DNA from: Amycolatopsis circi
GTDB taxonomy: Bacteria; Actinomycetota; Actinomycetes; Mycobacteriales; Pseudonocardiaceae
DNA length: 39,291 nt
Reading direction: 5' to 3'
Assembly: GCF_003385235.1 (NCBI RefSeq)
Contig: NZ_PQIA01000085.1
Span: forward strand, 1 to 39,291
How positions within the stretch are numbered: position 1 is the first letter of the stretch; every line of letters begins with the position of its first letter. Below are positions 23,194 through 30,889 of this stretch, piece by piece. A program made the position numbers and the translations under genes. The notes beneath the pieces were generated by a model that was given only the letters and a program-made list of their open reading frames with translations, did no database searches and was not told the origin of the DNA.

Positions 23194-24551
23194 ACCACCG
23201 GCAAGATCCCCATGCTTTCGTTGACCAGTACCGCCACGAGTTTCCCGACGACGTGCTCGTCCTGGACGATCCCGTCCCGGCCGACGAGGGCGTCACCGGG
23301 GTGATTTACGAACTCGCCGCGGCCGGACGGCACGAGATGGTGCTGTTCCGGAAGGTGACCGGGCTCGACGTGCCGGTGGTCAGCAACATCTTCGCTTCAC
23401 GGAAGCGGATCGCCCGCATGCTCGATACCGGACCATCCGGTTTGCACAGTGCCTATCAGCAGCGTGCGCTTCGCGCGGTGCCGCCGAGGGTAGTCGACAG
23501 CGGACCGGTGCTGGACGACGTGACTACCGAGGTCGACTTGGCGACCATCCCGATGCTGCGACACTTCGCCAGCGACCGCTCCCCTTATGTCACCAGCGGA
23601 ATCATCGTCGCGGAGGATCCGGACACCGGCGTCGGAAACCTGAGTTATCACCGTGCGATGCCGCATTCCCGTACCGAGTTGGCGACCAGCCTGCATTCTC
23701 GGGGCGACCTGTGGCGGATGTTGCAGAAGTACGCCGAACGCGGCGAACCAATGCCGGTCGCGATGGTGCTCGGCGGGCATCCGCTGTTCATGCTGGCCGC
23801 GTCCGCACGCGTCGGCTACGACGTGGACGAGCGCGCGGTGGCTGGCGGGCTTTTCGGCGAGCCGCTGGAAGTCGTGCGTACGCCGCAGCGCGGCATCGGC
23901 GTCCCGGCCTGGTCGGACTTCGTGTTGGAAGGCACGATCGACGCCTCCGAGCACGCGGACGAAGGCCCATTCGGCGAGTTTTCCGGCTATTCCTCGAATC
24001 GCTCGACCAACAACGTGCTCCGCGTGCAGACCGTGATGCGCCGTTCCGACGCCATGCTCATCGACGTCGTCGGCGGCAACACTGACGAACACTTGAATCT
24101 CGCACGGGTTCCTCGGGAATCGGAAATGGCGGAGAAACTCAAGGCGCGATTTCCGGATGTCACGGCGGTGCACTACCCGACGTCCGGCACGCACTTCCAT
24201 TGTTACGTCGCACTTCGCCAGCGTCGGCCCGGTCAAGCCCGGCAGGTAATGCTCGGCCTGCTCGGCTGGGATCCGTACGTGAAGACGGTGATCGCGGTGG
24301 ACGAGGACGTCGACGTCACCAGCGACAGCGACGTCTTATGGGCCCTTGCCACGCATTTCCAGCCACACCAGGACTTGTTCACTGTGGACGGTCTGCCCGG
24401 CTCGCCGCTCGACCCGTCCTCGGGCTCCGACGGCACGACCTCCCGGATGGGTCTGGACGCCACCCGCGGCCCGCATTTCGACGGCAACCGCATCGTCGTT
24501 TCGGAAGAAGCACGTCAGCATGCTCGCCGGATTCTCGGCGGGAACGTTTAA
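23190..24551 (+). CDS. UbiD-family prenyl-FMN-dependent decarboxylase
   Basis: 453 aa reversible (de)carboxylase for aromatic, heteroaromatic or alpha-beta-unsaturated acids. The prFMN/metal site shows NLSYHRAMPHS near 150-160 (the active-site Arg), and the catalytic acidic pair sits in DEGPFGEFSGY near 257-267, corresponding to the Glu-Arg-Glu network of UbiD enzymes. Other family segments are AMVLGGHPLFMLAASA and a C-terminal DATRGPHFDGNR. The substrate is not readable from sequence. Linkage to a Mo hydroxylase, deaminase-type amidohydrolase and two nucleobase permeases suggests a heterocyclic carboxylate rather than a phenolic acid. The GTG start at 23190 overlaps UbiX; CobW follows after 13 bp. 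Confidence 0.92.
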   Translation: MNHRQDPHAFVDQYRHEFPDDVLVLDDPVPADEGVTGVIYELAAAGRHEMVLFRKVTGLDVPVVSNIFASRKRIARMLDTGPSGLHSAYQQRALRAVPPRVVDSGPVLDDVTTEVDLATIPMLRHFASDRSPYVTSGIIVAEDPDTGVGNLSYHRAMPHSRTELATSLHSRGDLWRMLQKYAERGEPMPVAMVLGGHPLFMLAASARVGYDVDERAVAGGLFGEPLEVVRTPQRGIGVPAWSDFVLEGTIDASEHADEGPFGEFSGYSSNRSTNNVLRVQTVMRRSDAMLIDVVGGNTDEHLNLARVPRESEMAEKLKARFPDVTAVHYPTSGTHFHCYVALRQRRPGQARQVMLGLLGWDPYVKTVIAVDEDVDVTSDSDVLWALATHFQPHQDLFTVDGLPGSPLDPSSGSDGTTSRMGLDATRGPHFDGNRIVVSEEARQHARRILGGNV

Positions 24552-24564
24552 GGAGGGAATCATC

Positions 24565-25545
24565 ATGGCGAAAATCCCGGTGACCGTACTGACCGGCTTT
24601 CTCGGCTCCGGCAAGACCACGCTGGTCAACCACATCCTCACCGCTAACCACGGGCACCGGATCGCGGTGATCGAGAACGAGTTCGGCGAAATCCCGATCG
24701 ACAACGCGCTCGTGCTCGGCGGAGACGAGAAGATCATCGAAATGAGCAACGGGTGCTGCCTGTGCTGCACCGCGCGTACTGATCTGATCGAGATCCTGCA
24801 ATCGCTGCTGCGCCGCCGCGAACGGTTCGACCGGATCCTCATCGAGACCAGCGGCATGGCCGACCCGAACCCGGTCGCGCAGACGTTTTTCGTGGACGAC
24901 GAGGTGTCGTCGGCCTTCGCGCTGGACGCGATCGTGACGCTGGTCGACGCGCGGCACGTCGGCAGCCACCTCGAGGAGGGCGAACACGACGGCGTCGGCG
25001 GTCAGGTGAGCAACCAGATCGCGTTCGCCGACCGGATCGTGCTCAACAAGATCGACCTGGTCACCGAGCCGGAGATCGAGGAACTGCGCACGCAACTCCG
25101 CTCGGTCAACGCGACGGCGGACATCCTCACGTCCAGCTACGGGAGCGTCGACCTGGACGACATCCTCGGCATCAACGCGTTCGACCTGAACCGCACCGTC
25201 GCCGGCGACCCGGACTGGCTCGAAGACGAGTCCCACCACCACGATCCGACGCTGGAATCCGTCTCGATCGAACTCGGCTTTCCCTTGGACCGCGCCGCGT
25301 TCGAGCAGTGGCTGACCGCCCTGCTGGCCGAACGCGGCGACGACCTGTACCGGTTCAAGGGAATTCTCGCCTTCGACCGGCGGACGGTGTTGCAGGGGGT
25401 GCATCGGATTTATGAATTGACTGACGCTGGCGAGTGGGGGGAGGAGCCGCCGGTCAGCAAGCTCGTGCTCATCGGGCGGAATCTCGACCGTGCGGAGCTG
25501 ACCGACACGGTGTCTCGCTGCAGCCTGGCCGCAGCTGGGCGGTGA
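24565..25545 (+). CDS. CobW/COG0523 GTPase, putative metallochaperone
   Basis: 326 aa G3E GTPase. Walker A GFLGSGKTT (11-19), ENEFGEIPIDN (37-47), the COG0523 metal-binding CxCC at Cys65, Cys67 and Cys68 (in NGCCLCC), and a G4 motif NKID near 163 are present. A His-rich linker (SHHHD near 217-221) precedes the CobW C-terminal domain, which contains RFKGILAFD and LVLIGRN. Such proteins insert or deliver Zn, Co, Fe or Mn. Placed last in an operon with two metal-dependent amidohydrolase genes nearby, it may supply their metal. The ATG follows AAGGAGGG. The last residues (CSLAAAGR) lie in a duplicated DNA segment, so the original C-terminus may have been replaced. Confidence 0.88.
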   Translation: MAKIPVTVLTGFLGSGKTTLVNHILTANHGHRIAVIENEFGEIPIDNALVLGGDEKIIEMSNGCCLCCTARTDLIEILQSLLRRRERFDRILIETSGMADPNPVAQTFFVDDEVSSAFALDAIVTLVDARHVGSHLEEGEHDGVGGQVSNQIAFADRIVLNKIDLVTEPEIEELRTQLRSVNATADILTSSYGSVDLDDILGINAFDLNRTVAGDPDWLEDESHHHDPTLESVSIELGFPLDRAAFEQWLTALLAERGDDLYRFKGILAFDRRTVLQGVHRIYELTDAGEWGEEPPVSKLVLIGRNLDRAELTDTVSRCSLAAAGR

Positions 25546-25640
25546 GTCAGGCGAGCGCGGCGGTCTCGATAACCTGCTCCGAAAACCCCAGACAGGTCAC
25601 GCGGACCAGCGTGCTCGTGAACGCCCCAGCGATCGAGGGA
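25518..25640. repeat. Degenerate direct repeat of the ridA 3' region
   Basis: This segment aligns with 25692-25825, the 3' part of the RidA gene and its flank, at an offset near 174 bp. Shared stretches include CTGCAGCC, GGGCGGTGA, GCGAGCGCGGCGGTC, TCCGAAAACCCCAG, CAGGTCACGC and GACCAGCGTGCTC, with small deletions and substitutions. It overlaps the end of the CobW gene and carries no intact reading frame of its own. Confidence 0.75.
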
Positions 25641-25647
25641 TGGCCAT

Positions 25648-25685
25648 ACTGCGAGGGTCGGCCCGTCCGAGCCGACCCTCGCAGT
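25648..25685. terminator. Perfect 15-bp-stem bidirectional terminator
   Basis: CTGCGAGGGTCGGC (25649-25662) pairs perfectly with its complement at 25671-25684 across an 8-nt loop, and an A-T pair extends the stem. It lies between the convergent CobW and RidA genes, where a terminator for both is expected. No U-tract is present. Confidence 0.8.
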
Positions 25686-25714
25686 GTCCTGCTGCAGCCC
25701 GGCCGGGCGGTGAC

Positions 25715-26113
25715 CTACGCGAGCGCGGCGGTCACGTCCAACTCGACAACCTGGTCCGAAAACCCCAGGCAGGTCACGCCGACCAGCGTGCTCGCCGTGG
25801 TGAACGCCGCGGCGATCGGAGAGTTCACGAACCGCTCCCACACCGCGCCGAGGGTCGGCCGGTCGGAGGTCGCCACGTAGATCACCGTGCGCACCACGTC
25901 CTCCGGGGTCGCGCCCGCGTGGGCCAGCGCGGCCTCGGTGTTGGCGACGATCTGGTCCACCTGCGCGAGGACGTCGCCGGGAACGACCTTGCCGTCGGGC
26001 GACAGCGGGCACTGGCCGGCGAGGTGCACGGTGCGGCGCGCGTCGACGCTGGTCACGTGGTGGTAGCCGGGAGTCGGGTGCAAGGAGGGCGGGTTCTGCC
26101 GTTGAATGGTCAC
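25715..26113 (-). CDS. RidA (YjgF/YER057c/UK114) family protein
   Basis: 132 aa. The family typically hydrolyses reactive enamine/imine intermediates to ketones or acts as an oxidative-stress chaperone. Visible features: HVTSVDARRTVHLAGQCPLSPDGKVV near the start, QVDQIVANTEAALAHAGATP, VVRTVIYVATSD with the usually functional Arg in VRTV, and the C-terminal LVGVTCLGFSDQVVELDVTA strand. Length is standard. The start is the GTG at 26113; no strong ribosome site is visible. It is divergent from mtnA with a 62-bp gap. RidA-type proteins also occur in pyrimidine and other nitrogen-catabolic clusters, but the terminator separates this one from the heterocycle operon. Confidence 0.88.
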   Translation of the reverse strand: MTIQRQNPPSLHPTPGYHHVTSVDARRTVHLAGQCPLSPDGKVVPGDVLAQVDQIVANTEAALAHAGATPEDVVRTVIYVATSDRPTLGAVWERFVNSPIAAAFTTASTLVGVTCLGFSDQVVELDVTAALA

Positions 26114-26175
26114 GAGGCGGATCGTCGCTCACCTCGGCGACCGCCCGCCACGGGATTTCCGGACCGGGAGGGCGT

Positions 26176-27141
26176 ATGCGCAGGACAGTCGACTGGGCCG
26201 ACGGGGCGATCGTGATCGTGGACCAGGTCGCGCTTCCGGGCGAGTACCGCACGCTCACGCTGCGCACGGTGCCCGAACTGGTCGACGCGATCCAACGGCT
26301 GGCGGTCCGCGGCGCACCGGCGTTGGGGGCGGCGGGCGCGCTGGGCGTCGCGTTGGCAGCTCGCCAGGGCGGTGACGTGCGAGCCGAGGCGGACCGGATC
26401 GCGCATGCCCGGCCGACGGCGGTCAACCTGGCCTGGGGTGTTTCCCGTGCTCTGGCCCAACTGCCGCATGGGGCCGACGCGGTGCTGGCCGAGGCGCGGG
26501 CGATGCTGGACGAGGACGAGCAACGCAACCGCACCGCGTCGGCGCACGCGGCGGAAGTCGTGCTGGATTCATGCCCGCGCAGGCCGCTGCGGCTGCTCAG
26601 CCATTGCAACACCGGGCACCTGGCGACCGTCTCGTGGGGCACGGCGCTCGGCGTCGTCTGGCACCTGCACGAGAAGGGCCTGGTCGAGTCAGTACTGGTC
26701 GACGAGACGCGACCGTTGCTGCAGGGATCCCGGCTCACCGCTTGGGAACTTGAGCAAGCTGGCGTGCCGTACCGCGTGCAACCGGACGGCGCGGCAGCCG
26801 CGGCCATGGCGCACGGGCTCGTGGACTGCGTGCTCGTCGGCGCGGACCGGATCGCGGCGAACGGCGACGTGGCCAACAAAATCGGCACCTACGGATTGGC
26901 CATCGCCGCCGCCCACCACGGGGTTCCGTTCGTGGTCGTCGCACCGTCGTCCACTGTGGACAAAACCATCGCCACCGGCGCGGACATCGCCATCGAAGAA
27001 CGCGCGGCTATCGAACTGACGGAGTTCGGCGGGACTCAGGTCGCGCCGGACGGAGCGGCGGTGTTCAACCCAGCCTTCGACGTCACGCCCGCGGCGCTCA
27101 TCACCGCGGTGGTCACCGAGGACGGCGTGTTCGGCTCGTGA
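26176..27141 (+). CDS. mtnA: S-methyl-5-thioribose-1-phosphate isomerase
   Basis: 321 aa. It converts 5-methylthioribose-1-phosphate to 5-methylthioribulose-1-phosphate in methionine salvage. Motifs: RGAPAL (45-50) for phosphate binding, HCNTG with the catalytic Cys144, DETRPLLQGSRLTAWEL starting at 176, and VGADRIAANGDVANKIGTY with catalytic Asp224. The protein is slightly short for the family (340-370 is usual) but complete in motifs. The ATG is preceded by GGGAGGG. No other mtn genes are in the window; the amidohydrolase at 18202 could in principle be a methylthioadenosine deaminase, but it is 6.6 kb away in a different context. A related sugar-phosphate isomerase specificity cannot be excluded. 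Confidence 0.88.
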   Translation: MRRTVDWADGAIVIVDQVALPGEYRTLTLRTVPELVDAIQRLAVRGAPALGAAGALGVALAARQGGDVRAEADRIAHARPTAVNLAWGVSRALAQLPHGADAVLAEARAMLDEDEQRNRTASAHAAEVVLDSCPRRPLRLLSHCNTGHLATVSWGTALGVVWHLHEKGLVESVLVDETRPLLQGSRLTAWELEQAGVPYRVQPDGAAAAAMAHGLVDCVLVGADRIAANGDVANKIGTYGLAIAAAHHGVPFVVVAPSSTVDKTIATGADIAIEERAAIELTEFGGTQVAPDGAAVFNPAFDVTPAALITAVVTEDGVFGS

Positions 27142-27156
27142 ACCTGGTGCGGTGGC

Positions 27157-27213
27157 GGGCCGTGAGGGGAACCTTCACGGACTCTGAGTCCCTCAGGGTT
27201 CCCCTCACGGCCC
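27157..27213. repeat. Long palindromic intergenic element / terminator, copy 1
   Basis: GGGCCGTGAGGGGAACC (27157-27173) and its exact complement at 27197-27213 form 17-bp arms; inside, GGACTC and GAGTCC can pair again. It separates the convergent mtnA and ferredoxin genes and probably ends transcription of both. Bases 27160-27186 recur exactly at 39139-39165, so this is a dispersed repeat. Confidence 0.75.
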
Positions 27214-27228
27214 ATCGACAGTCCGGAG

Positions 27229-27444
27229 CTAGGGGCGCGGACCCAGGACTTCGGCCCCGTCCCGCACGGTGATCGCCATGGCGGGACAGGAGTCCGCGGC
27301 GTCCAATACCGTTTCGTCCGGTCCAACACTCTCGGCCACGGCCCGCGCGGTGGCGCCGTCCAGCTGGAACACCTCCGGCATCAACGACGCACACATCCCG
27401 CTCCCGATGCACACGCCCCCGTCGACCTCAACCGTCCAGCTCAT
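27229..27444 (-). CDS. 3Fe-4S ferredoxin, P450 redox partner
   Basis: 71 aa. Three cysteines are placed as in actinomycete P450-type [3Fe-4S] ferredoxins: Cys12 and Cys18 in CIGSGMC (Ala follows where a fourth Cys would sit), and Cys53 in SCPAMAI. It would pass electrons from a reductase to the cytochrome P450 encoded just upstream. No reductase gene is nearby. Two starts are possible: the ATG at 27444 with GGTGGGG at 8 nt, or the GTG at 27450, which overlaps the P450 stop as GTGA. Either way the genes are coupled. Confidence 0.9.
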   Translation of the reverse strand: MSWTVEVDGGVCIGSGMCASLMPEVFQLDGATARAVAESVGPDETVLDAADSCPAMAITVRDGAEVLGPRP

Positions 27445-27446
27445 CG

Positions 27447-28637
27447 TCACCACCCCACCGGCATCGACCGCGGCCCGCGAACCAGCATCTGCGTCTTCCA
27501 CTCGATGTCCCCGGCCAGCCGCAGCCCCGGCAACTCCCGGGTCAACGCCCGCAACGCCTCCTGCAGCTCCAGCCGCGCGAGCGGAGCACCCAGACAATGG
27601 TGCACGCCGTGTCCGAACCCGAGGTGGTGGTTGTCGCCGCGGTCCAGAACGAGCTGGTCGGCCGTGCCGAACTGCAGCCGGTCCCGGTTGGCCGCGCCGA
27701 CCGCCACCAGCACCGGTTCCCCTTGGCGCACCAGCACATCGCCGACCTCGACGTCCTCCACCGCATACCGGGCGAACCCGGCCCCAGCACCGAGCGGCAC
27801 GAAGCGAAGCAACTCCTCCACCGCGGTCGGGATCAGCGACGGGTCAGCACACAACCGCTCCCAGTGCTCATGCTGATCCAGCAGCGCATACACGAAGTTA
27901 GGAATCTGGCTGGCGGTCGTTTCGTGCCCAGCGACCAGAATCCCGACGCAGAGATCGACCAGCTCCAGCTCCGTAAGCCGATCCCGCACGTCGCGCGCTT
28001 CGATCAGCGCGGTCATCAGATCGTCCTGCGGCTGCGCACGATGCTCGGCAATCAGGCCAGCCATGTACGCGCGCAGCTCCTCGCGACTGCGTTCCGACTC
28101 CTCCGGCGTGAGCCGCGTGGTCGACAACGCCGCGTCGCTCCACTCGCGGAACTGCGGCCGGTCGCCCACCGGAACGCCGAGCAGCTCGCAGATCACCGCG
28201 ACCGGGATCGGCAGCGCGTACAGATCGACCAGATCGGCCGGTTGCCCGTGCTCCCGCAGCTGGTCGATCAGCTCGCTTGCCAGCCGCGCGACCCGCGGGC
28301 GCAATTCCTCGACGCGCCGCGCGGTGAACGCCTTCGCGACGAGCGTGCGCAATCGGGTGTGATCCGGCGGATCCATCGAGAGGATGCCGCCCGGACGCCG
28401 GTACTCCGACATCCGCGGTTCGTCGCTTTCCTGCGCCAGCGCGCGGGAAAACCGCCGGTCGCCGAGCACGAGGCGGGCGTCGGCGTAGCGGGTGGCGAGC
28501 CAGGCGGCCTCGCCGTGCGGCATCTGGACGCGAATCATCCCGGCGTTCTCGCGGGCTGCGGTGTAAGCCTCGTTGAGCGCGAGGCCCGCCTCCTCGTTGA
28601 ACGGGTAGGCGAGCGGTTCGGTGTGCGTGGTGGTCAT
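27447..28637 (-). CDS. Cytochrome P450 (bacterial class I)
   Basis: 396 aa soluble monooxygenase. The I-helix oxygen-activation motif AGHETTAS lies near 234-241, the K-helix ExxR in EELLRF near 274, and the haem loop GFGHGVHHCLG near 341-351 with Cys as the thiolate ligand. No membrane anchor. The general look is that of the CYP105/107-type families involved in secondary metabolite or xenobiotic oxidation; family number and substrate are not assigned. The ATG at 28637 begins the only sensible N-terminus (MTTTHTEPLAYPF). A perfect 18-bp palindrome lies 24 nt upstream and likely controls the P450-ferredoxin pair. Confidence 0.92.
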   Translation of the reverse strand: MTTTHTEPLAYPFNEEAGLALNEAYTAARENAGMIRVQMPHGEAAWLATRYADARLVLGDRRFSRALAQESDEPRMSEYRRPGGILSMDPPDHTRLRTLVAKAFTARRVEELRPRVARLASELIDQLREHGQPADLVDLYALPIPVAVICELLGVPVGDRPQFREWSDAALSTTRLTPEESERSREELRAYMAGLIAEHRAQPQDDLMTALIEARDVRDRLTELELVDLCVGILVAGHETTASQIPNFVYALLDQHEHWERLCADPSLIPTAVEELLRFVPLGAGAGFARYAVEDVEVGDVLVRQGEPVLVAVGAANRDRLQFGTADQLVLDRGDNHHLGFGHGVHHCLGAPLARLELQEALRALTRELPGLRLAGDIEWKTQMLVRGPRSMPVGW

Positions 28638-28870
28638 GCCAACGACTCCCCGGATCCCTTTGTAAGCAGGTGCTTACATGCCTACACCCGGGGTCGGCCG
28701 CGCGTCAATCCGCCAGGAGGTTCCGGAAAAACCCGGGACACCGCCCTGGTACGGCAAGCGATGCGGAGCCGGACCTGGAAATGGTCGCGCCCGAGGTGGT
28801 ACTAGGTTCACCAGGAGAGCGGGTACGGGTTTCATGGCACCGTCGTCCTGCGGTGCCTTAGCGTCATGCC
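28638..28870. other. Divergent intergenic region upstream of P450 and sensor kinase
   Basis: 233 bp without a gene. The P450 side holds the 28661-28678 palindrome; the kinase side ends in TAGCGT (28859-28864), a likely -10 box placed for a leaderless kinase transcript. No other structure was recognised. Confidence 0.4.
28661..28678. promoter_or_regulatory. Perfect palindromic operator upstream of the P450 gene
   Basis: TGTAAGCAGGTGCTTACA: two exact 8-nt half sites around GG. This is the size and form of a TetR-family operator. No regulator gene adjoins; the nearest TetR gene in the window is at 38536. Confidence 0.7.
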
Positions 28871-30118
28871 ATGACGATTCCAGCCGGACTGAGACGCACG
28901 GTCCTCCGGGCGCGGCGCGACACCGGCTTTCTCGCCGCTGGGGTGCTGCCGCACCTGGCGCTGGTGCCCGTGTGGGCCTGGGCGGCGGCGACTGCCGCCC
29001 GGACGGGGAACTGGCTCCTTGCGGTTTCCGTGTCGGCTGCTCTGGTCCTGCTCGGCACCCCGGTGCTGACCGCCGTTCAGCGGGCTCGCTACCGGGCGCT
29101 CATCGGTGTGGACGTCCCCAGACTCGCCTTCACTGCGCCGGAACAATGGACGTGGGCCTCGACCGTCCGGTGGCTCGCGGCGACGCGGCCTTGGCGCAAG
29201 ATCGGCTACCACCTCCTGCTGGGCCCGCTGCTCGCGCTGCTGGAGCTGCTGGTGCTCGCGATGGCAGCGGCAGGCCTGGCGGGAGTCACCGCCTACGCCT
29301 GGTCCTGGGCGCTGCCAACCGGAATCCGCCAGGACTGGTTCGGCTACGCGACCCAGCTGCCGGTTTACACAGCGGCTGGGCTCCTCCTCCTGTGCGCCCT
29401 GCCCTGGACCGCGCGGGCAGCAGCCCGGGCGGAGGCGCGGCTGGCGTCGGGGCTGCTCGGGCCCAGCCGGGCGCAGCGGCTCCAGAAGCGGGTCGATCAG
29501 CTGGCCGTGAGCCGGACCGACTTGATCGAGGCCGTCGACGCGGAGCGCCGCCGGATCGAGCGCGACCTGCACGACGGCACCCAGCAGCGGTTGGTGTCTC
29601 TCGCGGTCAACCTGGGTCTGGCCATGGCCACCCGTCCGGACCTGCCGAGTGAGGCCCGCGAGGTGATCGCGAAAGCGCACCTCGAGGCGAAGGAGGCGAT
29701 CGCCGAAATCAATGACCTGGTGCGGGGGCTGCACCCGGCCGTGCTCGAAGACCGAGGTCTGGACGCGGCGTTGTCGGGGCTGGCCGCCCGCACGCCCCTG
29801 CCGGTGCGGCTGCGGGTCGATCTGGAGGAGCGGATGGCACCCACCGTGGAGTCAGTCGCGTACTTCGTGATCTCCGAGGCGCTGACCAATGCGACGAAGC
29901 ACGCCAACGCGATGCGTGCGGAGGTGACAGTCCGTCAGGTCGGCGAGGTGCTGCGAGTGCGCGTTACCGACGACGGGCTGGGCGGTGCCGACGCCGCCGC
30001 CGGCACAGGACTGACCGGGCTGGCCAAGCGGGTCGGCTCCCTCGACGGGGCCTTCCGCGTCAGCAGCCCCGCCGGCGGGCCCACCACCGTCGCCGCGGAG
30101 CTGCCGTGCGCGCGGTGA
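28871..30118 (+). CDS. Membrane sensor histidine kinase, NarL/LuxR-type (HisKA_3)
   Basis: 415 aa. The N-terminal half has about four hydrophobic spans (for example ALVPVWAWAAATAARTG region, ALVLLGTPVLTAV, a long LLLGPLLALLELLVLAMAAA segment, and AAGLLLLCALPW). A short coiled segment follows, then the HisKA_3 dimerisation domain with the phospho-accepting His in ERDLHDGTQQ near 231-240. The HATPase domain has an N-box EALTNATKHA and G-box DDGLGG and GTGLTGLAKRV. It would sense an unknown envelope or membrane signal and phosphorylate the regulator encoded next (13-bp overlap). TAGCGT ends 6 nt before the ATG, with no ribosome site, so translation may be leaderless. Confidence 0.88.
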   Translation: MTIPAGLRRTVLRARRDTGFLAAGVLPHLALVPVWAWAAATAARTGNWLLAVSVSAALVLLGTPVLTAVQRARYRALIGVDVPRLAFTAPEQWTWASTVRWLAATRPWRKIGYHLLLGPLLALLELLVLAMAAAGLAGVTAYAWSWALPTGIRQDWFGYATQLPVYTAAGLLLLCALPWTARAAARAEARLASGLLGPSRAQRLQKRVDQLAVSRTDLIEAVDAERRRIERDLHDGTQQRLVSLAVNLGLAMATRPDLPSEAREVIAKAHLEAKEAIAEINDLVRGLHPAVLEDRGLDAALSGLAARTPLPVRLRVDLEERMAPTVESVAYFVISEALTNATKHANAMRAEVTVRQVGEVLRVRVTDDGLGGADAAAGTGLTGLAKRVGSLDGAFRVSSPAGGPTTVAAELPCAR

Positions 30119-30756
30119 TCGCCGAGGATTCGGTGTTGTTGCGGGTCGGCCTGATCAAGGTGCTGGAGGCGGGCGGGTTCCAGGTCGTCGCGGAAGCCGG
30201 CGACGCGGAAGGACTGTTGGCGGCAGTGGCGGAGCATCGGCCGGAACTCGCCTTGATCGACGTCCGGATGCCGCCCGGCTTCACCGACGAGGGGGTGCGG
30301 GCGGCAATGGAGATCCGTCGGCGCTGGCCGGGGACGCCGGTCGTGCTGCTTTCGCAGTACGTGGAGGAGCGGTACGCGGCCGACCTGCTGTCCGCGAACA
30401 CCAGCGGCGTGGGCTATCTGCTCAAGCAGCGGGTCGCCGATGTCGCCGACTTCGTGGCGGCGGTCCGGCGAGTGGCGGAAGGGGGCACGGCCCTCGACCC
30501 GCAGGTCGTCGCCCAGTTGCTGCTGCGGCGCGACAGCGACCCGCTCGCCCGGCTGACCCCCCGCGAACGGGAGGTGCTCGGCCTGATGGCCGAGGGGCGC
30601 TCCAACGCCGGCATCGCGCAGGCGCTGGTGGTCAGCGAGAGCGCCGTGGCGAAGCACATCAACAACATCTTCGCCAAGCTCGACCTGCCCGTGGTCGACG
30701 CGGACCACCGCCGCGTCCTGGCCGTGCTGCGGTTCCTCGGAGCGTCCCCGGCCTGA
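30106..30756 (+). CDS. NarL/FixJ-family response regulator
   Basis: 216 aa. Receiver domain with acidic residues AEDS at 6-9, phosphorylation site Asp52 in ALIDVRMPP, and a conserved Lys in YLLKQRV near 107. The C-terminal LuxR-type helix-turn-helix covers about 149-205 (LTPREREVLGLMAEGRSNAG, then AKHINNIFAKLDL). The GTG start lies inside the kinase gene, so the pair is translationally coupled. Targets are unknown; no conserved export system follows, as the next gene is convergent. Confidence 0.9.
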   Translation: MRAVIAEDSVLLRVGLIKVLEAGGFQVVAEAGDAEGLLAAVAEHRPELALIDVRMPPGFTDEGVRAAMEIRRRWPGTPVVLLSQYVEERYAADLLSANTSGVGYLLKQRVADVADFVAAVRRVAEGGTALDPQVVAQLLLRRDSDPLARLTPREREVLGLMAEGRSNAGIAQALVVSESAVAKHINNIFAKLDLPVVDADHRRVLAVLRFLGASPA

Positions 30757-30889
30757 CCTTCGCCTCCGTGATCCGGGCGGTGTCGGCACAGTGATCCCGG
30801 GTAGCGGATCATGGTGCAGCGGCCCCGATCCTTGGCCCGGCGGCCCACGTGGTCGAGCATCTCCTGACAGACCGGGCCACAAGCGCCGG

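Noticed and set aside
25410..26888. 492-codon minus-strand frame containing sequence similar in part to itself
   Set aside because: The internal similarity is explained by the duplicated ridA 3' DNA read out of frame.
26176..27141. mtnA as part of the heterocycle pathway together with the 18202 deaminase
   Set aside because: A strong bidirectional terminator and the oppositely oriented ridA lie between, and the other mtn genes are missing; proximity alone does not support it.
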